Source of the DNA: Ariolimax columbianus
Lineage: Eukaryota > Mollusca > Gastropoda > Stylommatophora > Arionidae
Direction: 5' to 3'
NCBI GenBank assembly: GCA_036924085.1
Contig: JAVGWX010000007.1
Span: forward strand, 97,424,641-97,488,640
Length of the DNA stretch: 64,000 nucleotides
A program made the translations under genes and the position numbers. Of the stretch, positions 41,752 to 52,499 are shown piece after piece (position 1 is the first letter of the stretch; the number at the start of each line of letters is the position of its first letter). The notes beneath the pieces were generated by a model. The model was given only the letters and a program-made list of their open reading frames with translations, ran no database searches and was not told the DNA's origin.

Positions 41752-43924
41752 GTATAGAAAGTTTGGTTTCAGAGACAGAATGGTCTTGTCTTTCTGTCTC
41801 CTTGAGCTAGCCACACTGTCCATCATGTGTTTTCTGTAAAGTGAAGTTTGTAGACTAGGACTTGCATTATACTTGTGACTTGTATTACAGTTGATTGGCT
41901 GGCACAATACACATTGATATTAGTCAAGAACACAAATGTCTTCATTGTTTCCACTTTACCATGCCATTTCCCCAGTAGGTCAGCACCATCATACAGCCCC
42001 AGGGGCCATCTTCTGGCCCACAGGATTCAGGAGACAGCAGCGTGTTGTCAGCAGCGAGTTTGACACCTTGTAGTAGCATTGTGTGTCACCACATGTCATT
42101 CATATCAGAAGTAGGTCAATGGCACACCGGCAGACAATGACGTCTTCAATTATGCGATACCAGGAAAACTGACCTTTTACATTTTTAAGATAGTTTAAGC
42201 AAAAAAACAACAAATAATGGACTAACAATTTACAAAGTCCCCGACATGGTTTGGGCGGAAAAGGACTTTTTAAATTCCAGATTTGCTTCATAAATATATA
42301 CATAATTTAAGACAATGAAGATAGTTTGGTGTTGTTCTTTGTAAATTCCATTTATTGCAGCCATTTTGTTGATGTGTTCTTATTTTTAACAGATGACTGT
42401 TTCACGCTAACTTTATACAACATATACAACAAACTGACTAGTCAGCTATTAGTATCAAATGCAGAAATTCCTCAGTAATGAGTTACTCCAGAATTAAATC
42501 TTGAACATAGGTAACAAATGCACCTTGCTGCAAGAAAGACATGCATTATGGGGGGATTCCACCAACTAAACACCCAAATTTGTTTTCCCAAAAAGTACAT
42601 ATGGTAGTATAAAAACTTGTATGAATATGAAGTCAAATTGCCATCTGTCAGTTGAGATGGACTAGAATATTCCTGGTAATCACATTGATTGATGACCTCA
42701 TTAACCGCAGCATGCAGAAAATGTTCTTCTGGGTACATTTGAAAATATTCATGATTTTTTATCTTTCTTTGCAACCCTTTTCAGTTATTCATTTCTGTAA
42801 GTTTTGTTTTTTCCCACATGGTATTTTAGCATGTTTGTGCTGTCATGTTGGCCTCCTTCAAACTGTAACAAATACTGCCAGCTATTTGGTGTGACTTTAT
42901 TGTAGTAGGCTCGTGTCTCTCTGTAGCAGTGCTCTCTTTACTAATCTTTTTTTTTGAGGAATTAATAGCTACAAATTTGCTGCATTAAGTTACTTGAATT
43001 AAACCCAAAAAAATTTGTTGTAAAGGGTTTCCATTTTAGCTGAAAATGTGCAGAGATAATGTTGCTATAAATCTTGAGAAAATGTTGAAAATTGCAATTG
43101 TTAGACTGTTGATGCAGGGGTAATCGGTGTCAAGTGAAACATAGGGACCAAGGTGAGGATCGACACTATCATAACCAATAGTGATGAGCTTACTGAGAAG
43201 CCTTCCATTGCACTTCAGCCAGGAGCACACATCTCCTCAAGTATGTTTTGGTATGTAAGAAGAGCCAAGGAAACATCCAGACTTAACTCAGCACTAGTGG
43301 ATGAGTATTTCATACAAGGATGAGATGTTGCCAGTTTGAAATGTTTAACTCAGATAGCGTGTAAGCAATAAATAGCAGTACTGGTCGTCAAGGTAATACT
43401 TTGTCAATAATGTGAACATGAGAAGTTTTTATATTCTTTGAAGTAGCCATCAGTAAGAAACCATAATGCTGTTGTTGTTGTTGTCTATTCACAATGGTGG
43501 TTTTGTGTCACGTTTTGTTAACTTCATTAGCATGTTTGTGTTGTGGTATAGTAATGGCCAATGCTCTGTCTTGATTTGTATGCCATGCCTTGTTCTTGCT
43601 TCACATTATACAGTTTTGTTTCTTTGCAGGTTGCAATTAGTTTATATTTACTACCACCATGTAGACAATTTTTTCTTATTTGAACCTTATTGTATTTCAT
43701 GTTTATGCTGATATTTTTAGTTCAGATTTGTATGTATTGTTTACAAACTTGTGTTCTTATATGCTAGCTTTCATCATTGTTTTATTATTATCAACTTGCA
43801 ACTTTTTATTTTCATTCTTTTGCCTTTTTTTTCTGGAATGTTCTTTCCATTGTTTTCATTCTCATTATGTTCCCCCGAATAATTTGTTAATTTGATGTTG
43901 AGTTTGATTTTCAGTGACAGCTTG
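41752..43924. other. Long AT-rich intron stretch, mostly featureless
   Basis: About 2.2 kb. The only candidate is a possible alternative exon at 41976-42073 (separate entry). The rest shows no repeat family, array or motif. T-rich stretches at 43460-43890 give open frames of low complexity. Confidence 0.5.
41976..42073 (+). CDS. Possible alternative terminal exon of RALGAPA
   Basis: After the acceptor-like CATTTCCCCAG (ends 41975), the phase needed after exon 8 reads (V)GQHHHTAPGAIFWPTGF, RRQQRVVSSEFDTL and TAG at 42071-42073. Another frame from 41979 reads VSTIIQPQGPSSGPQDSGD and SSVLSAASLTPC, which looks more like coding sequence but does not fit the phase. The region is GC-richer than its surroundings. 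Weak; kept only as a candidate. Confidence 0.22.
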
Positions 43925-44114
43925 ATGTGACAAGTCTATCGTACATAGTTTGATATAGTCCACACTTGAGTCTGTTGTACAAAGTTTGATATAGTCTATA
44001 CTTGAGTCTGTTGTACAAATTTTGATCTAGTCTACACTTGAGTCTGTCGTACATAGTTTGATATAGTCTATACTTGAGTCTGTCATACATAGTTTGATAT
44101 AATCTTGAGTCTGT
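43925..44114. repeat. 36-bp minisatellite, left part
   Basis: About five copies of GAGTCTGTCGTACATAGTTT plus GATATAGTCTACACTT. Interrupted by the LINE at 44115-45765. Confidence 0.95.
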
Positions 44115-45057
44115 TGTACATCTTGATCTTGATGACCCGTTCCTCAGCGTAGCTGCGGGTCCCAACTTCATCTCCAGCGAATCCTGTTTTGGGCCACGGA
44201 AGCCCAGTATGTGATAAGTGCTCCTCTAGAGGTATCTCGGATGTTGCAGCGTACAGCAAGGGTGTCTGACCAATGCATTGTAGGTCTTCTCCTCGGTCTC
44301 TTCTTACCTCACGGATACTGGGCACTGCTGTCATTGTGCTCCATCGTTTCGTCGCAACATTCTGAGCCGCCCATCTATGTTTTGCCTTGTCTGCATGAAT
44401 TACCGTATCCTTCACCAGGAACAATCGTCTTATGTCAGAATTATGGATACCTTGCATGCGTTGGTTCCGGAGAGTGATTCCGACCAGGCATCTCTCAAGG
44501 GAGGCCTGGGTCACTCTCAATTTGTTCTCTAGTGATTTTGTTAGTGTCCACATCTCGGCACCGTAGCACATCACAGGGAGTACAGTGGAATTGATGAGGG
44601 AGGCTTGTATGTCTTGGTTATGACAACCGTCCAGGACCGTGTTAAAAGACGAGAAGGCTGCCCAACCCGAGCAGCGACGTCTTGTCAGTTCAGGTTCCAG
44701 GTTATTCTCCATATTGAGATGTCCAAGATAAATGTACTCGTTGACATCCTCTAATCGTACCTCGCCAAGGAAAACTGGATCACAAGTGGCGAAGCGATTG
44801 CTCAAGACTTTGTTCTTCGAGACATTCATTTCCAGACCTGCTTTTTTGCTATCTCCATCGAGTAGCTGCATCATTTGGTTGGCTTCTGCTGCGGACTCTG
44901 TGATGAGCACTTTGTCATTGGCAAATCGAAGGTGATTTAGGCATCTGTCGTCAATAAGGATGCCAAAGGTGTCCCAGTTGCATTGGCTCATGACTGATTC
45001 CAGACATGCGGAGAAGAGGTTCGGTGAGATAGGATCGCCCTTTTGAATTGGTACCAC
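44115..45057 (-). pseudogene. RTE-1-like LINE RT and C-terminal domain
   Basis: Reads PIQKGDPISPNLFSACLESV, then LNHLRFANDKVLITESAAEA (the active site FADD is changed to FAND), GLEMNVSKNKVLSNRF, VNEYIYLGHLNMENNLEPEL, RRRCSGWAAFSSFNTVLDG, VLPVMCYGAEMWTLTKSLE and RNQRMQGIHNSDIRRLF. It ends with KHRWAAQNVATKRWSTM. The order and the KHRWAGH-type tail fit RTE-1-like elements. The changed catalytic Asp and the truncated start make it inactive. The open frame runs a few bases into the array. Confidence 0.88.
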
Positions 45058-45765
45058 AATTGGACGTTGGATTGGACAAAATATGGTAGTGCAGTTTGGA
45101 TAACTTGGTGAGAATTCTGATGTAACCAGGATCTACACCTTGTTCCAACAGTGAACGTCAGACAAAATGTGGTTCTACCAAATCAAAAGCCTTTTTATAG
45201 TCGATGAAGGTGAATATCAAGTGCGTCTGGAACTCTCGGGCTGCCTCAATAAGGCAGCAGGTTGAAATATGGTCCATTGTGCTGAGCGAACGCCGAAAGT
45301 CTGCCTGTTTGACTAGTTGCAATTCTTCGAGCGTGGTGCGAACTCTGGCAAGGATGCATTTTGTAAACAGCTTGTAAGTGACCGGGAGGAGAGTAATTGG
45401 GCGAAGGCTGTGTGGTTATATGGAGAACGAGCCATCTTACGCCGCTCCTCTAGCAAAGATTGAGTGGCAGGTGAAATGTGATTTGTGGTGTGAGTGGGTG
45501 CTGGGAGACTGGTTGCCTTTGAAATCGATGTGATTGATGCAATCAAATTTGCATAGTCAGCATCGGTGTCGAAAGAAGCTCAGAGTTGCTTGCTAGCTGC
45601 GAGGGTGGTAGCAATCAAGGGGTCAATGAGCGTTCTCTGGGCCTCGATATGATCGCTGCTAATGAAACTTCACAAGTTTTAGATCGAAGTGGAAACGGGC
45701 ACGAAGGAGGTGATTGTCACTGTGACAAAAAAGTAGATTCTGTTCGGGGCAAGCCAGCCGCCGTC
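44115..45765 (-). mobile_element. RTE-1-like LINE, 5'-truncated, inserted in the 36-bp array
   Basis: On the minus strand it starts in decayed RT sequence (about 45765-45150: TRTTLEELQLVKQADFRRS-like and HLIFTFIDYKKAFD-like pieces). A 324-codon frame (45057-44083) follows, and a tail with ATCAAG repeats ends near 44115. The same array flanks both sides. The unit word GTCTGTCGTAC or GTCTGTTGTAC at both edges could be a target-site duplication or just the array. Confidence 0.87.
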
Positions 45766-46015
45766 TGTCGTACATAGTTTGATATAGGCTACACTTGAGT
45801 CTGTCGTACAAAGTTTAATGTAGTCTTCAGTCTGTCGTACAAAGTTTGATATAGGCTACACTTGAGTCTGTCATACAAAGTTTGAAATAGTCTTGAGTCT
45901 GTTGTACATAGTTTGATATAGTCTACACTTGAGTCTGTTGTATATAGTTTGATATAGTCTATATAGTCTGCACTTGAGTCTGTAATACATAGTTTGATAT
46001 AGTCTATACAGTCTA
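45766..46015. repeat. 36-bp minisatellite, right part
   Basis: About seven copies of the unit seen at 43925-44114, with deletions and one TATATAGTC expansion near 45950-45970. Confidence 0.93.
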
Positions 46016-46370
46016 CTTCTCTTCCAACTTTCATTGCTTTAATGCTGCTTTCAAGAAATTCCATGAACTTCTTGTGCAAGTCTTGGTGATGAATGTTCTT
46101 GCAGAACAGATCTGAAGCATAAGCAATCTAACCCATGTAGTTTCAAGACCTAACTGGATGCTAGTATCTTCTCTGTGTCTTTATTTATAATCATAGAAGT
46201 ATCTTATTTTTTTTATCTCTATAAATAAAGGTAGTAATATAGTAGTCTTAGTCCATTAGTCCATCTGTACTTATACCAAAGTGGTTGTCCTTGTGCACGT
46301 CTTAACTCTTGTGTTGGTACTAGTCAGTTTGCCCATTTATCTGCTTAGTGAACTAGGCTCGAGCAGGACC

Positions 46371-46870
46371 CAGCTCAGGTTCCAAATTGGTTCTGTCTCG
46401 CGCACGGGTTGTCCAGTGGATGGCTAGCTTCTTTTTTTTTTTCAGAATTGCGAATGTTGTTTTTGCAGCTTGAGCGGATCTTTGCCACTGAATAGGGATT
46501 CTTCCATGAGGTCCCATTTTTGCCACATGGGGACCACGGAGTGGTTGCTGTGCTCCAGCATTTGTTGTTCCTTCTGCCTACATGGCTAGCCCAGCGGTGC
46601 GTGGAGCTGTTGACATACTGTAGAACATCCTTAACGTGTGACATTACCTGGATGTCACTGTTGTGTAGGCCCACCTGGCATTGTTGCCTGTGATATGCCC
46701 ACGAAACGTCGCTCAAGCGAGAGGCGTGTGTTGTCCTTAGCTGGTTCTTCATGACTTTTGTCAGAAACCAGGTTTAACTTCCATAGTGTAACGCTGGTAG
46801 AACCATTGAATCAAATGTCTGCTCGTAGTCTCGTTTTTTTCATAGCTTCTATTGCAGTCTTGATTGAGTA
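46371..46870 (-). mobile_element. RTE-1-like LINE C-terminal fragment
   Basis: A minus-strand frame at 46375-46752 reads MKNQLRTTHASRLSDVSWAY, CQVGLHNSDIQVMSHVKDVL, THRWASHVGRRNNKCWSTAT and PLDNPCARQNQFGT. Upstream pieces (LRADI, ALHYGS.TWFLTKVMK) continue to about 46870. A different member of the RTE-1-like group from the one at 44115-45765. Confidence 0.82.
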
Positions 46871-47789
46871 ATATAGTAATGATGTTGATTATTCTAAATG
46901 TTGTCGGCATATGTTTCCATTTAGCAATGAATGGAAGTATAATTAAATTTGTTTGAAAGTGGTGATAGTACGGTAGGTAAGCTGTACTGATTGTCAGAAA
47001 CTATTACCTTTGTTGTTAGTCTTTTATGCAAGATATAATCATTCACTTATTCTGTTGTGTTAGCTCATAGAAATGTATATTCTTTAGTTATTGTTGGGTA
47101 CACTAGAGTAGCCTGACATTTTCTTTGGCTGCTTCACACTGCAGACTTGGTTAGTTGAGTCTACTTTGTGGAGATAGAAAATGCGGACACCAAGAAATGT
47201 AACAAAATGCATGATGAAATATTCTTATCTTCTTTTTTACCTACAAGGCAAAGGGCTACCACTACAGCTGATCTCCTGACAGGAGACCTCTAACAAAACA
47301 TTATGCCCCCTGGCAGGAGTACTTTCTATAGCTATTATTTCTACATGATGAAGTCGCTAGCTCTATCTGCACTAAACATAGTGCCATACAAATTATTTGT
47401 GCTTGAAAAATAAACACAAACTGAGCCAGTCATTTCCACAGATATTTTCATGGTTTTGCACTTATTGACAAAACCACGCTAAAGAACACACTATAATGAC
47501 AGCTCTCATTATCATTGTCACCGGCAGGATTTATAGGGCTAAGGATTAAAGACTGCTTGTTCCTGCAGTCTCTACACTGTTACCTCCTGTATATAAAAAA
47601 AACCTGTGCCATATCAAGGTTTTGAACGTACATTCACATGGTTAGAAGACCGGCATACAGATCAGCCAGCCACTTCTTGTCATCTTGTACTCTTTTATCA
47701 TAAATAAACGAGCAAGTGGATATATATAAAGGCAACATAAACATTTTTTTAAAAATTTGTTTAAAAATGTGTTTGCCTTATTTCTCTAT
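46871..47789. other. Intron sequence with no recognised feature
   Basis: About 900 bases, AT-rich, no repeat or exon recognised. Confidence 0.5.
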
Positions 47790-48000
47790 TCCCCCAAGAC
47801 AGTGTACATTGAACTACGGTTTTTTGTTTTGCGCCACTCGGCCCAGTGCATCCGACTTCAGCATGTATTTTGTGTAAGGGTCTGTTTCCTCCTGCATTTT
47901 CTAAGGGTTTGCTTCCCCGGAATAACGGCCGGTGCTGTGATGGGAATCAAAGCCAGCACCTTTGAATTGTGAGCCGTGTCACTTAACCACTAGCCCACTT
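47790..48000 (-). mobile_element. tRNA-derived SINE
   Basis: On the minus strand it starts GTGGGCTAGTGGTTAAGTGA (A-box-like TAGTGGTTAAG). It has GGCTTTGATTCCCATC (B-box-like) about 35 bases later, then a non-tRNA body with GGCCGAGTGGCGCAAAAC. The tRNA-like part cannot fold into an intact tRNA, so it is read as a SINE head and not as a tRNA gene. Confidence 0.72.
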
Positions 48001-48212
48001 CTACTTTGATTTTATTGCTGAATTATGACACAATCATGATTTAGAAAAGATAAAACAATTGGTGACTTCTTGAGATATGATTCCTGTATACCCCGCAAGA
48101 AGAAGAGGAGAGTCAATCAACTTGATCTTCCCTGTGCTATCCTCTCCCTCCCTATTATTTTGTTTCCTTGAAGGCCAATGAGTGCAGCATTGATGGAAGT
48201 GTCTATCATAAT

Positions 48213-48567
48213 GTTTTTGTTGTTGTGAATGCTCACAATGAGTAGGTTTACTCTATTGTGCACTGAAAAAGAACGTTTAGTGGATGGTTGCAGTAGGTTT
48301 CATCATATCCCAAGTGTGCTGATGAAGGTGGACCAGTGTCCTCCAGACGGTTGTGCTATAATTGGCTTCATCTGCATGTCACTCACTACTACGGGAATCA
48401 CGTTGATTCCCCCACCTCATTAGCCAGACTTCCAAGATGAATAGACCATATCCAGGGAGAACTGCGAGAAAGCCGGGGTGGGGGTCTTGGCCAGTATATT
48501 TTGCCTGACACTGACTAACATATCTGATCAGTATGTTTTACCTGAACAGACGTTGGTCTTCCTTCCC
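48213..48567 (-). mobile_element. SINE family A copy with 12-bp target-site duplication
   Basis: Antisense on the plus strand. It starts with the tail TTTTTGTTGTTGTGAATGC and ends at the head ACGTTGGTCTTCCTTCCC. Flanks GTCTATCATAAT (48201-48212) and GTCTATGATAAT (48568-48579) differ at one base. Carries the hairpin GGGAATCACGTTGATTCCC. Confidence 0.83.
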
Positions 48568-48579
48568 GTCTATGATAAT

Positions 48580-49059
48580 AAAGTATGAAATATCTTAGTC
48601 AAGTTGGCTGACCCTAGATATAATAAATAAACATACTGGTAGATATTGAGTAGACAAACTTTCAGCGTTGACCTCATTCAAGCAGATCATTGTACTGAAA
48701 TTATCATTTGTGTTCTTTTCCCATACTTGCTGACCACTTTGGATTTTTTTTGTTACTCAATAGTTGTGAGGTAAGTGACATTTATTTGATTGTTTTCTTG
48801 TAATAACCGTGGCCCGCATCTATTTTTTCATTTGTGATATGTGCTAAGATTGTTGTTGTTAGCATGTCTCATAATTTTTGGTAATGTCAGTCATCTTTTG
48901 GTCTTAAAATACAGCAATAACCATTTTCTGTTTGTTCTAATCAAGTCTGCTGTCACAATGTAAGCCTACTTGATTCTCTTGTGCCTTGTTTAAGTGTTAG
49001 TGAAACACATATCTTTCTCTCACATCTCTCTGCAAGAGGATTTTAATATGTACTCTGTT
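48580..49059. other. Intron sequence with no recognised feature
   Basis: AT-rich. A strong-looking donor word GAGGTAAGTG at 48768-48777 has no convincing exon in front of it. Confidence 0.5.
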
Positions 49060-49560
49060 CATCCTTCCCCAAATAAATCATTGAACAAATGATACAACAA
49101 TTATGATACATTTGCTGGGAGTCACTTTGCACCTTTGATCTTTCACCAAATAAATTGTTGAATAAATGAGAGAGCAATTATTATAAATTTTCTGCGAGTC
49201 ACCTTGCACCTTTGATCTTTCGCCAAATAGATCATTGAATAAATGAGACAGATATTATTATACATTTCTATGAGTCACCTTGCACCTTTGATCTTTCACC
49301 AAATAAATCATTGAATAAATGAGACAGATATTATTATACATTTTCTGGGAGTCACTTCACACTTTTAATTCTTCCTTAAAAAAAATTGTATGTTTTATGG
49401 GAGTCAACTTACAGCTCACACCTTCGGTTATTCCCAAAATAAATAATGAATAAGTGGGTCAGAAATAATAATCGAGCATGTAGTAGCCACACATGTTCTG
49501 TCTTTCACCAAAAAATTGATGAACTATAGAGAAAAGAGTATGATAAATGTGTTGGGAGTT
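49060..49560. repeat. About 76-bp degenerate minisatellite
   Basis: Five to six copies containing CCAAATAAATCATTGAATAA, ATGAGACAGATATTATTATA and GAGTCACCTTGCACCTTTGA. The last copies are heavily mutated. Confidence 0.85.
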
Positions 49561-50394
49561 CCCTCATACCTCCTGTGTATCCCCTCAATACCTTCTCCAG
49601 GCATCCCCTATACTGTAAGTTGAGAGCCCCTAATTGAAAGCTTCAAGGATTTCTTCATACACTCTGCCACCCTACCTGTGCTGAGACAAATCTGTGAATG
49701 GCTACTGACCTTTTCTATATGTTAGACTTAATTTAATACTTGAATGTGAATGCTTTCAAAATTATAATCAATAAAATGTAGGCAAGGGAGAGGATGGTGG
49801 TCATTGTTTCGTTAACAAAAAATGGAAAATGACTATTCATTGCACCTGGGCGTCCCCATATGTGTTCAATTGCTTTCATTGTGCTACAAACTCTCCAGTT
49901 CTCAGTGTGGTTTCGAAGTTTTCTCCAATTTGCAGCTGAGTCAACTGGGAGAAGCAATCATACCATGAAAAAAACTCATGACATGGCAGTTTGACAGATA
50001 ACCGACGAATGCTGCATGATTTCAACCTGATACGTTGAGTTTGTAAGCCAAGCTCACATCCCCCTGACCACATATTTCTCCCCCTTCTCCCTCATGTTCA
50101 TACTGGAGCTAAATAAGAATATGGTCACATAAAAAAAAATGTCTTGTCACTCAAAGGGAGGACAGTTTGATAGCAGAAATGTTTGCTTTAGAATAGTACC
50201 CAAAAACCTTTCTTTTCAGCATGTATTCCCATTGCTACGTTTTATTGGGAGGCTTTATACAGCTGAGAAATAAAGGCAGTGTGAGTCTGCAATCACAGCA
50301 CAGTGTACAACCTTGCTTTTTATTTCATATCCAATTTAAAATAACCTAGACAGTACTGGATTTTAGAACCAACATCCCCATAGTTAAAAAGCTA
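49561..50394. other. Intron sequence with no recognised feature
   Basis: About 830 bases; no array, mobile element or exon recognised. Confidence 0.5.
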
Positions 50395-50915
50395 GTATCC
50401 AAACCACTCTGCCAGTATCCAAACCACTCAGCCAGTATCCAACCAGATTAGCCAGTATCTGAACGAGTTAGCCAGTGTCCCTACAAATTAGCAAGTATCC
50501 AACCAGATTAGCCAGTATCTGAACAAGTAAGCCAGTGTCCATACAAATTAGCCAGTATCCAAACAAATTAGCCAGTATCCAAACAAGTTAGACAGTATCT
50601 AAATATGTTTGCTAATATCCAAATAAGTTAGCCATATCCAAACAAATTAGCCAGTATCCAAACAGGTTAGCCAGTATCCAAACAGGTTAGCCTGTATCCA
50701 AACGGGTTAGCCTGTATCCAAACGGGTTAGAAAGTTTCCAAACATATTAGCCAATATCCAAACAGGTTAGCTAGTATCCAAACAAGTTAGACAATATCAA
50801 AACAGGTTAGCCTGTATCCAAACGGGTTAGACAGTATCGAAACAAATTAGCCAGTATCCAAACAGGTTAGACAATTTCCAAACAGTTTGGCCAGTATCCA
50901 AACAAGTATGCCAAC
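50395..50915. repeat. 20-bp minisatellite
   Basis: About 26 copies of GCCAGTATCCAAACAGGTTA with many substitutions (CAAATTA, GGGTTAG, TCTGAACGAG). Confidence 0.95.
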
Positions 50916-51784
50916 TATTTCACTAGGGACAGAAGTACAAAATGTTGCATCATAGATGCATTTCTCTACCAGATTTTGTTAGCCCTTATCAGACAACTTG
51001 TGTTCATAGACTGATGCTACTTTTGACTATCTTGTGTTTGGCTGACCATAACCAGGCATCTCGATTTTTATCAGTTTAAGTATAATTGTATTTTTTTAAA
51101 AATGGTATTGGTATTTTCTTATTTCGTAAAGAGTATGTATATACATCCTGTTGAAGGATTATATACTTGCATCTGCTAATGTGAGCTTTGTGACTGATAA
51201 TACTCAATCTATGCATGTTTGCTATTTCTCTTTCATTTCTTTCAATGATATGCATATGACATTTATTGGCTACATATAATTTGTGCATGTTTGATAATCA
51301 TTATTTAAACATTTGTCATTTTTGTGTTTTTCACACACATATTGTATTATAGAGGCATTTAATGACCATTACAGCCATCTTGTGCACTACTAAGAGAAAC
51401 TTGAATACTTTATTGTTACCTGTTACTGACCTTAATCTGATTTGTTTCATGGCAAGGAGACAAGCGTCCTTAAACTTGTTGCCCATCTAGTCATATTGTA
51501 TACGTCCAATAAGATTACCACCACAAAATGAGATAAGTGATATTAATGGTTGAACAAGAATATTGGTCATTACATAAAAGACTAAATATAAGTGTTTACA
51601 TACAACACAACAACAATGGTCTTGGTAAACAGGGCACGCTTATTTAAGAAGAAAGAACTGTGTTCAAGCAAAAACATAATTGCAGGTATTGTTAAAACCT
51701 CATAATGGAAAGTGACAAATATATTGCAGAAGTGAAGATGATCTCAATGAAATAAAGCCTTCCCAGAAGTGGAATAACCACACA
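50916..51784. other. Intron sequence with no recognised feature
   Basis: AT-rich, about 870 bases up to the piggyBac element. Confidence 0.5.
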
Positions 51785-51788
51785 TTAA

Positions 51789-52493
51789 CCCTACCAGACC
51801 TAAAGCCCTGAACCCAACTGTCCCCCATTCCTGGGTTCCAGAGCATTAAAGAGAAAAAACCAACATGATATAGAAAAATGTTAGTTACATGCAAACAAGT
51901 GGTTAGAATAAGATGTAACTTGGAGTTTACCTTTCATCTAGCGTCAATATTCCACCTTTGTGTGCCAATCCACCCAGCAAATGGCAAAGAATCTGTCTCG
52001 AGTCATAAAACATTTCGAAATCCGGGAGTAAACACAACAAAGAGCCCTCATTTGTCCAATAATCCTGATAGCTGGGCTTTATACATGAGTATTCCATATA
52101 GATCCTCAGTCTAAGAAAAGCCTTCATCTCATCACTCGAGCTCTCACTGTCTGTTTCACTTGAACAGAGTCTGAATCAACCAAATTATTGATCACCTGTT
52201 GGATTGTCATAAGCCTAGACTTACTTTGCTTTCCTGTTGAAGTGCTTGGTTCATCAGCCGTTCGTTTCATTGTCAATTTTCCGAATTTGTTCACGTTAAA
52301 CCCCACAAAATCAATTCAAACATGGGGGCAGCCATTTGCAATGACTAATCACGAGGATTCACCACGATTGGTTGGTTATTTTTAGATTCTGACGCATTTT
52401 ATGACGTACTATCCAAATTACCGAAAATTAGGTCCAGCGGTTTAGCGGCAGTTAAGGAAATTACCGAAAAATGGGGACAGCGGTCTGGTAGGG
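51789..52493 (-). mobile_element. Miniature piggyBac element with transposase remnants
   Basis: A 705-bp element with perfect 12-bp terminal inverted repeats: CCCTACCAGACC at 51789-51800 and GGTCTGGTAGGG at 52482-52493. TTAA flanks both sides at 51785-51788 and 52494-52497, the piggyBac target signature. Inside, on the minus strand, are two pieces of a PGBD-type transposase N-terminus (separate entry). The catalytic DDD region is missing, so the element is an internally deleted, non-autonomous derivative. Confidence 0.92.
51927..52306 (-). pseudogene. piggyBac transposase N-terminal remnant
   Basis: The first frame (52306-52124) reads MKRTADEPSTSTGKQSKSRL, MTIQQVINNLVDSDS. A frameshift near 52160 moves to a frame with SSETDSESSSDE, then MKAFLRLRIYMEYSCIKPSY, QDYWTNEGSLLCLLPDFEMF and YDSRQI. 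The acidic Ser-rich leader followed by the FLGL..YM....P....YW.......P.F...MSR.R block is typical for piggyBac transposases (PGBD4-like, from memory). The DDD catalytic core is absent. Confidence 0.85.
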
Positions 52494-52499
52494 TTAACA

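Noticed and set aside
43460..43895. Hydrophobic open frames on the plus strand resembling membrane segments
   Set aside because: T-rich intron sequence gives Phe/Leu/Val-rich frames by composition; no start or splice support.
47940..47998. A tRNA gene on the minus strand
   Set aside because: Box motifs are present but the arms do not pair into a full tRNA and the sequence continues into a SINE body.
48762..48777. A microexon in front of a strong donor (GAGGTAAGTG)
   Set aside because: The only acceptor leaves about 7 bases, which would break the phase between exon 8 and the last exon.
50395..50915. Telomere-like repeats (GGGTTAG words)
   Set aside because: The GGGTTAG words are variants of a 20-bp unit and do not occur as tandem TTAGGG.
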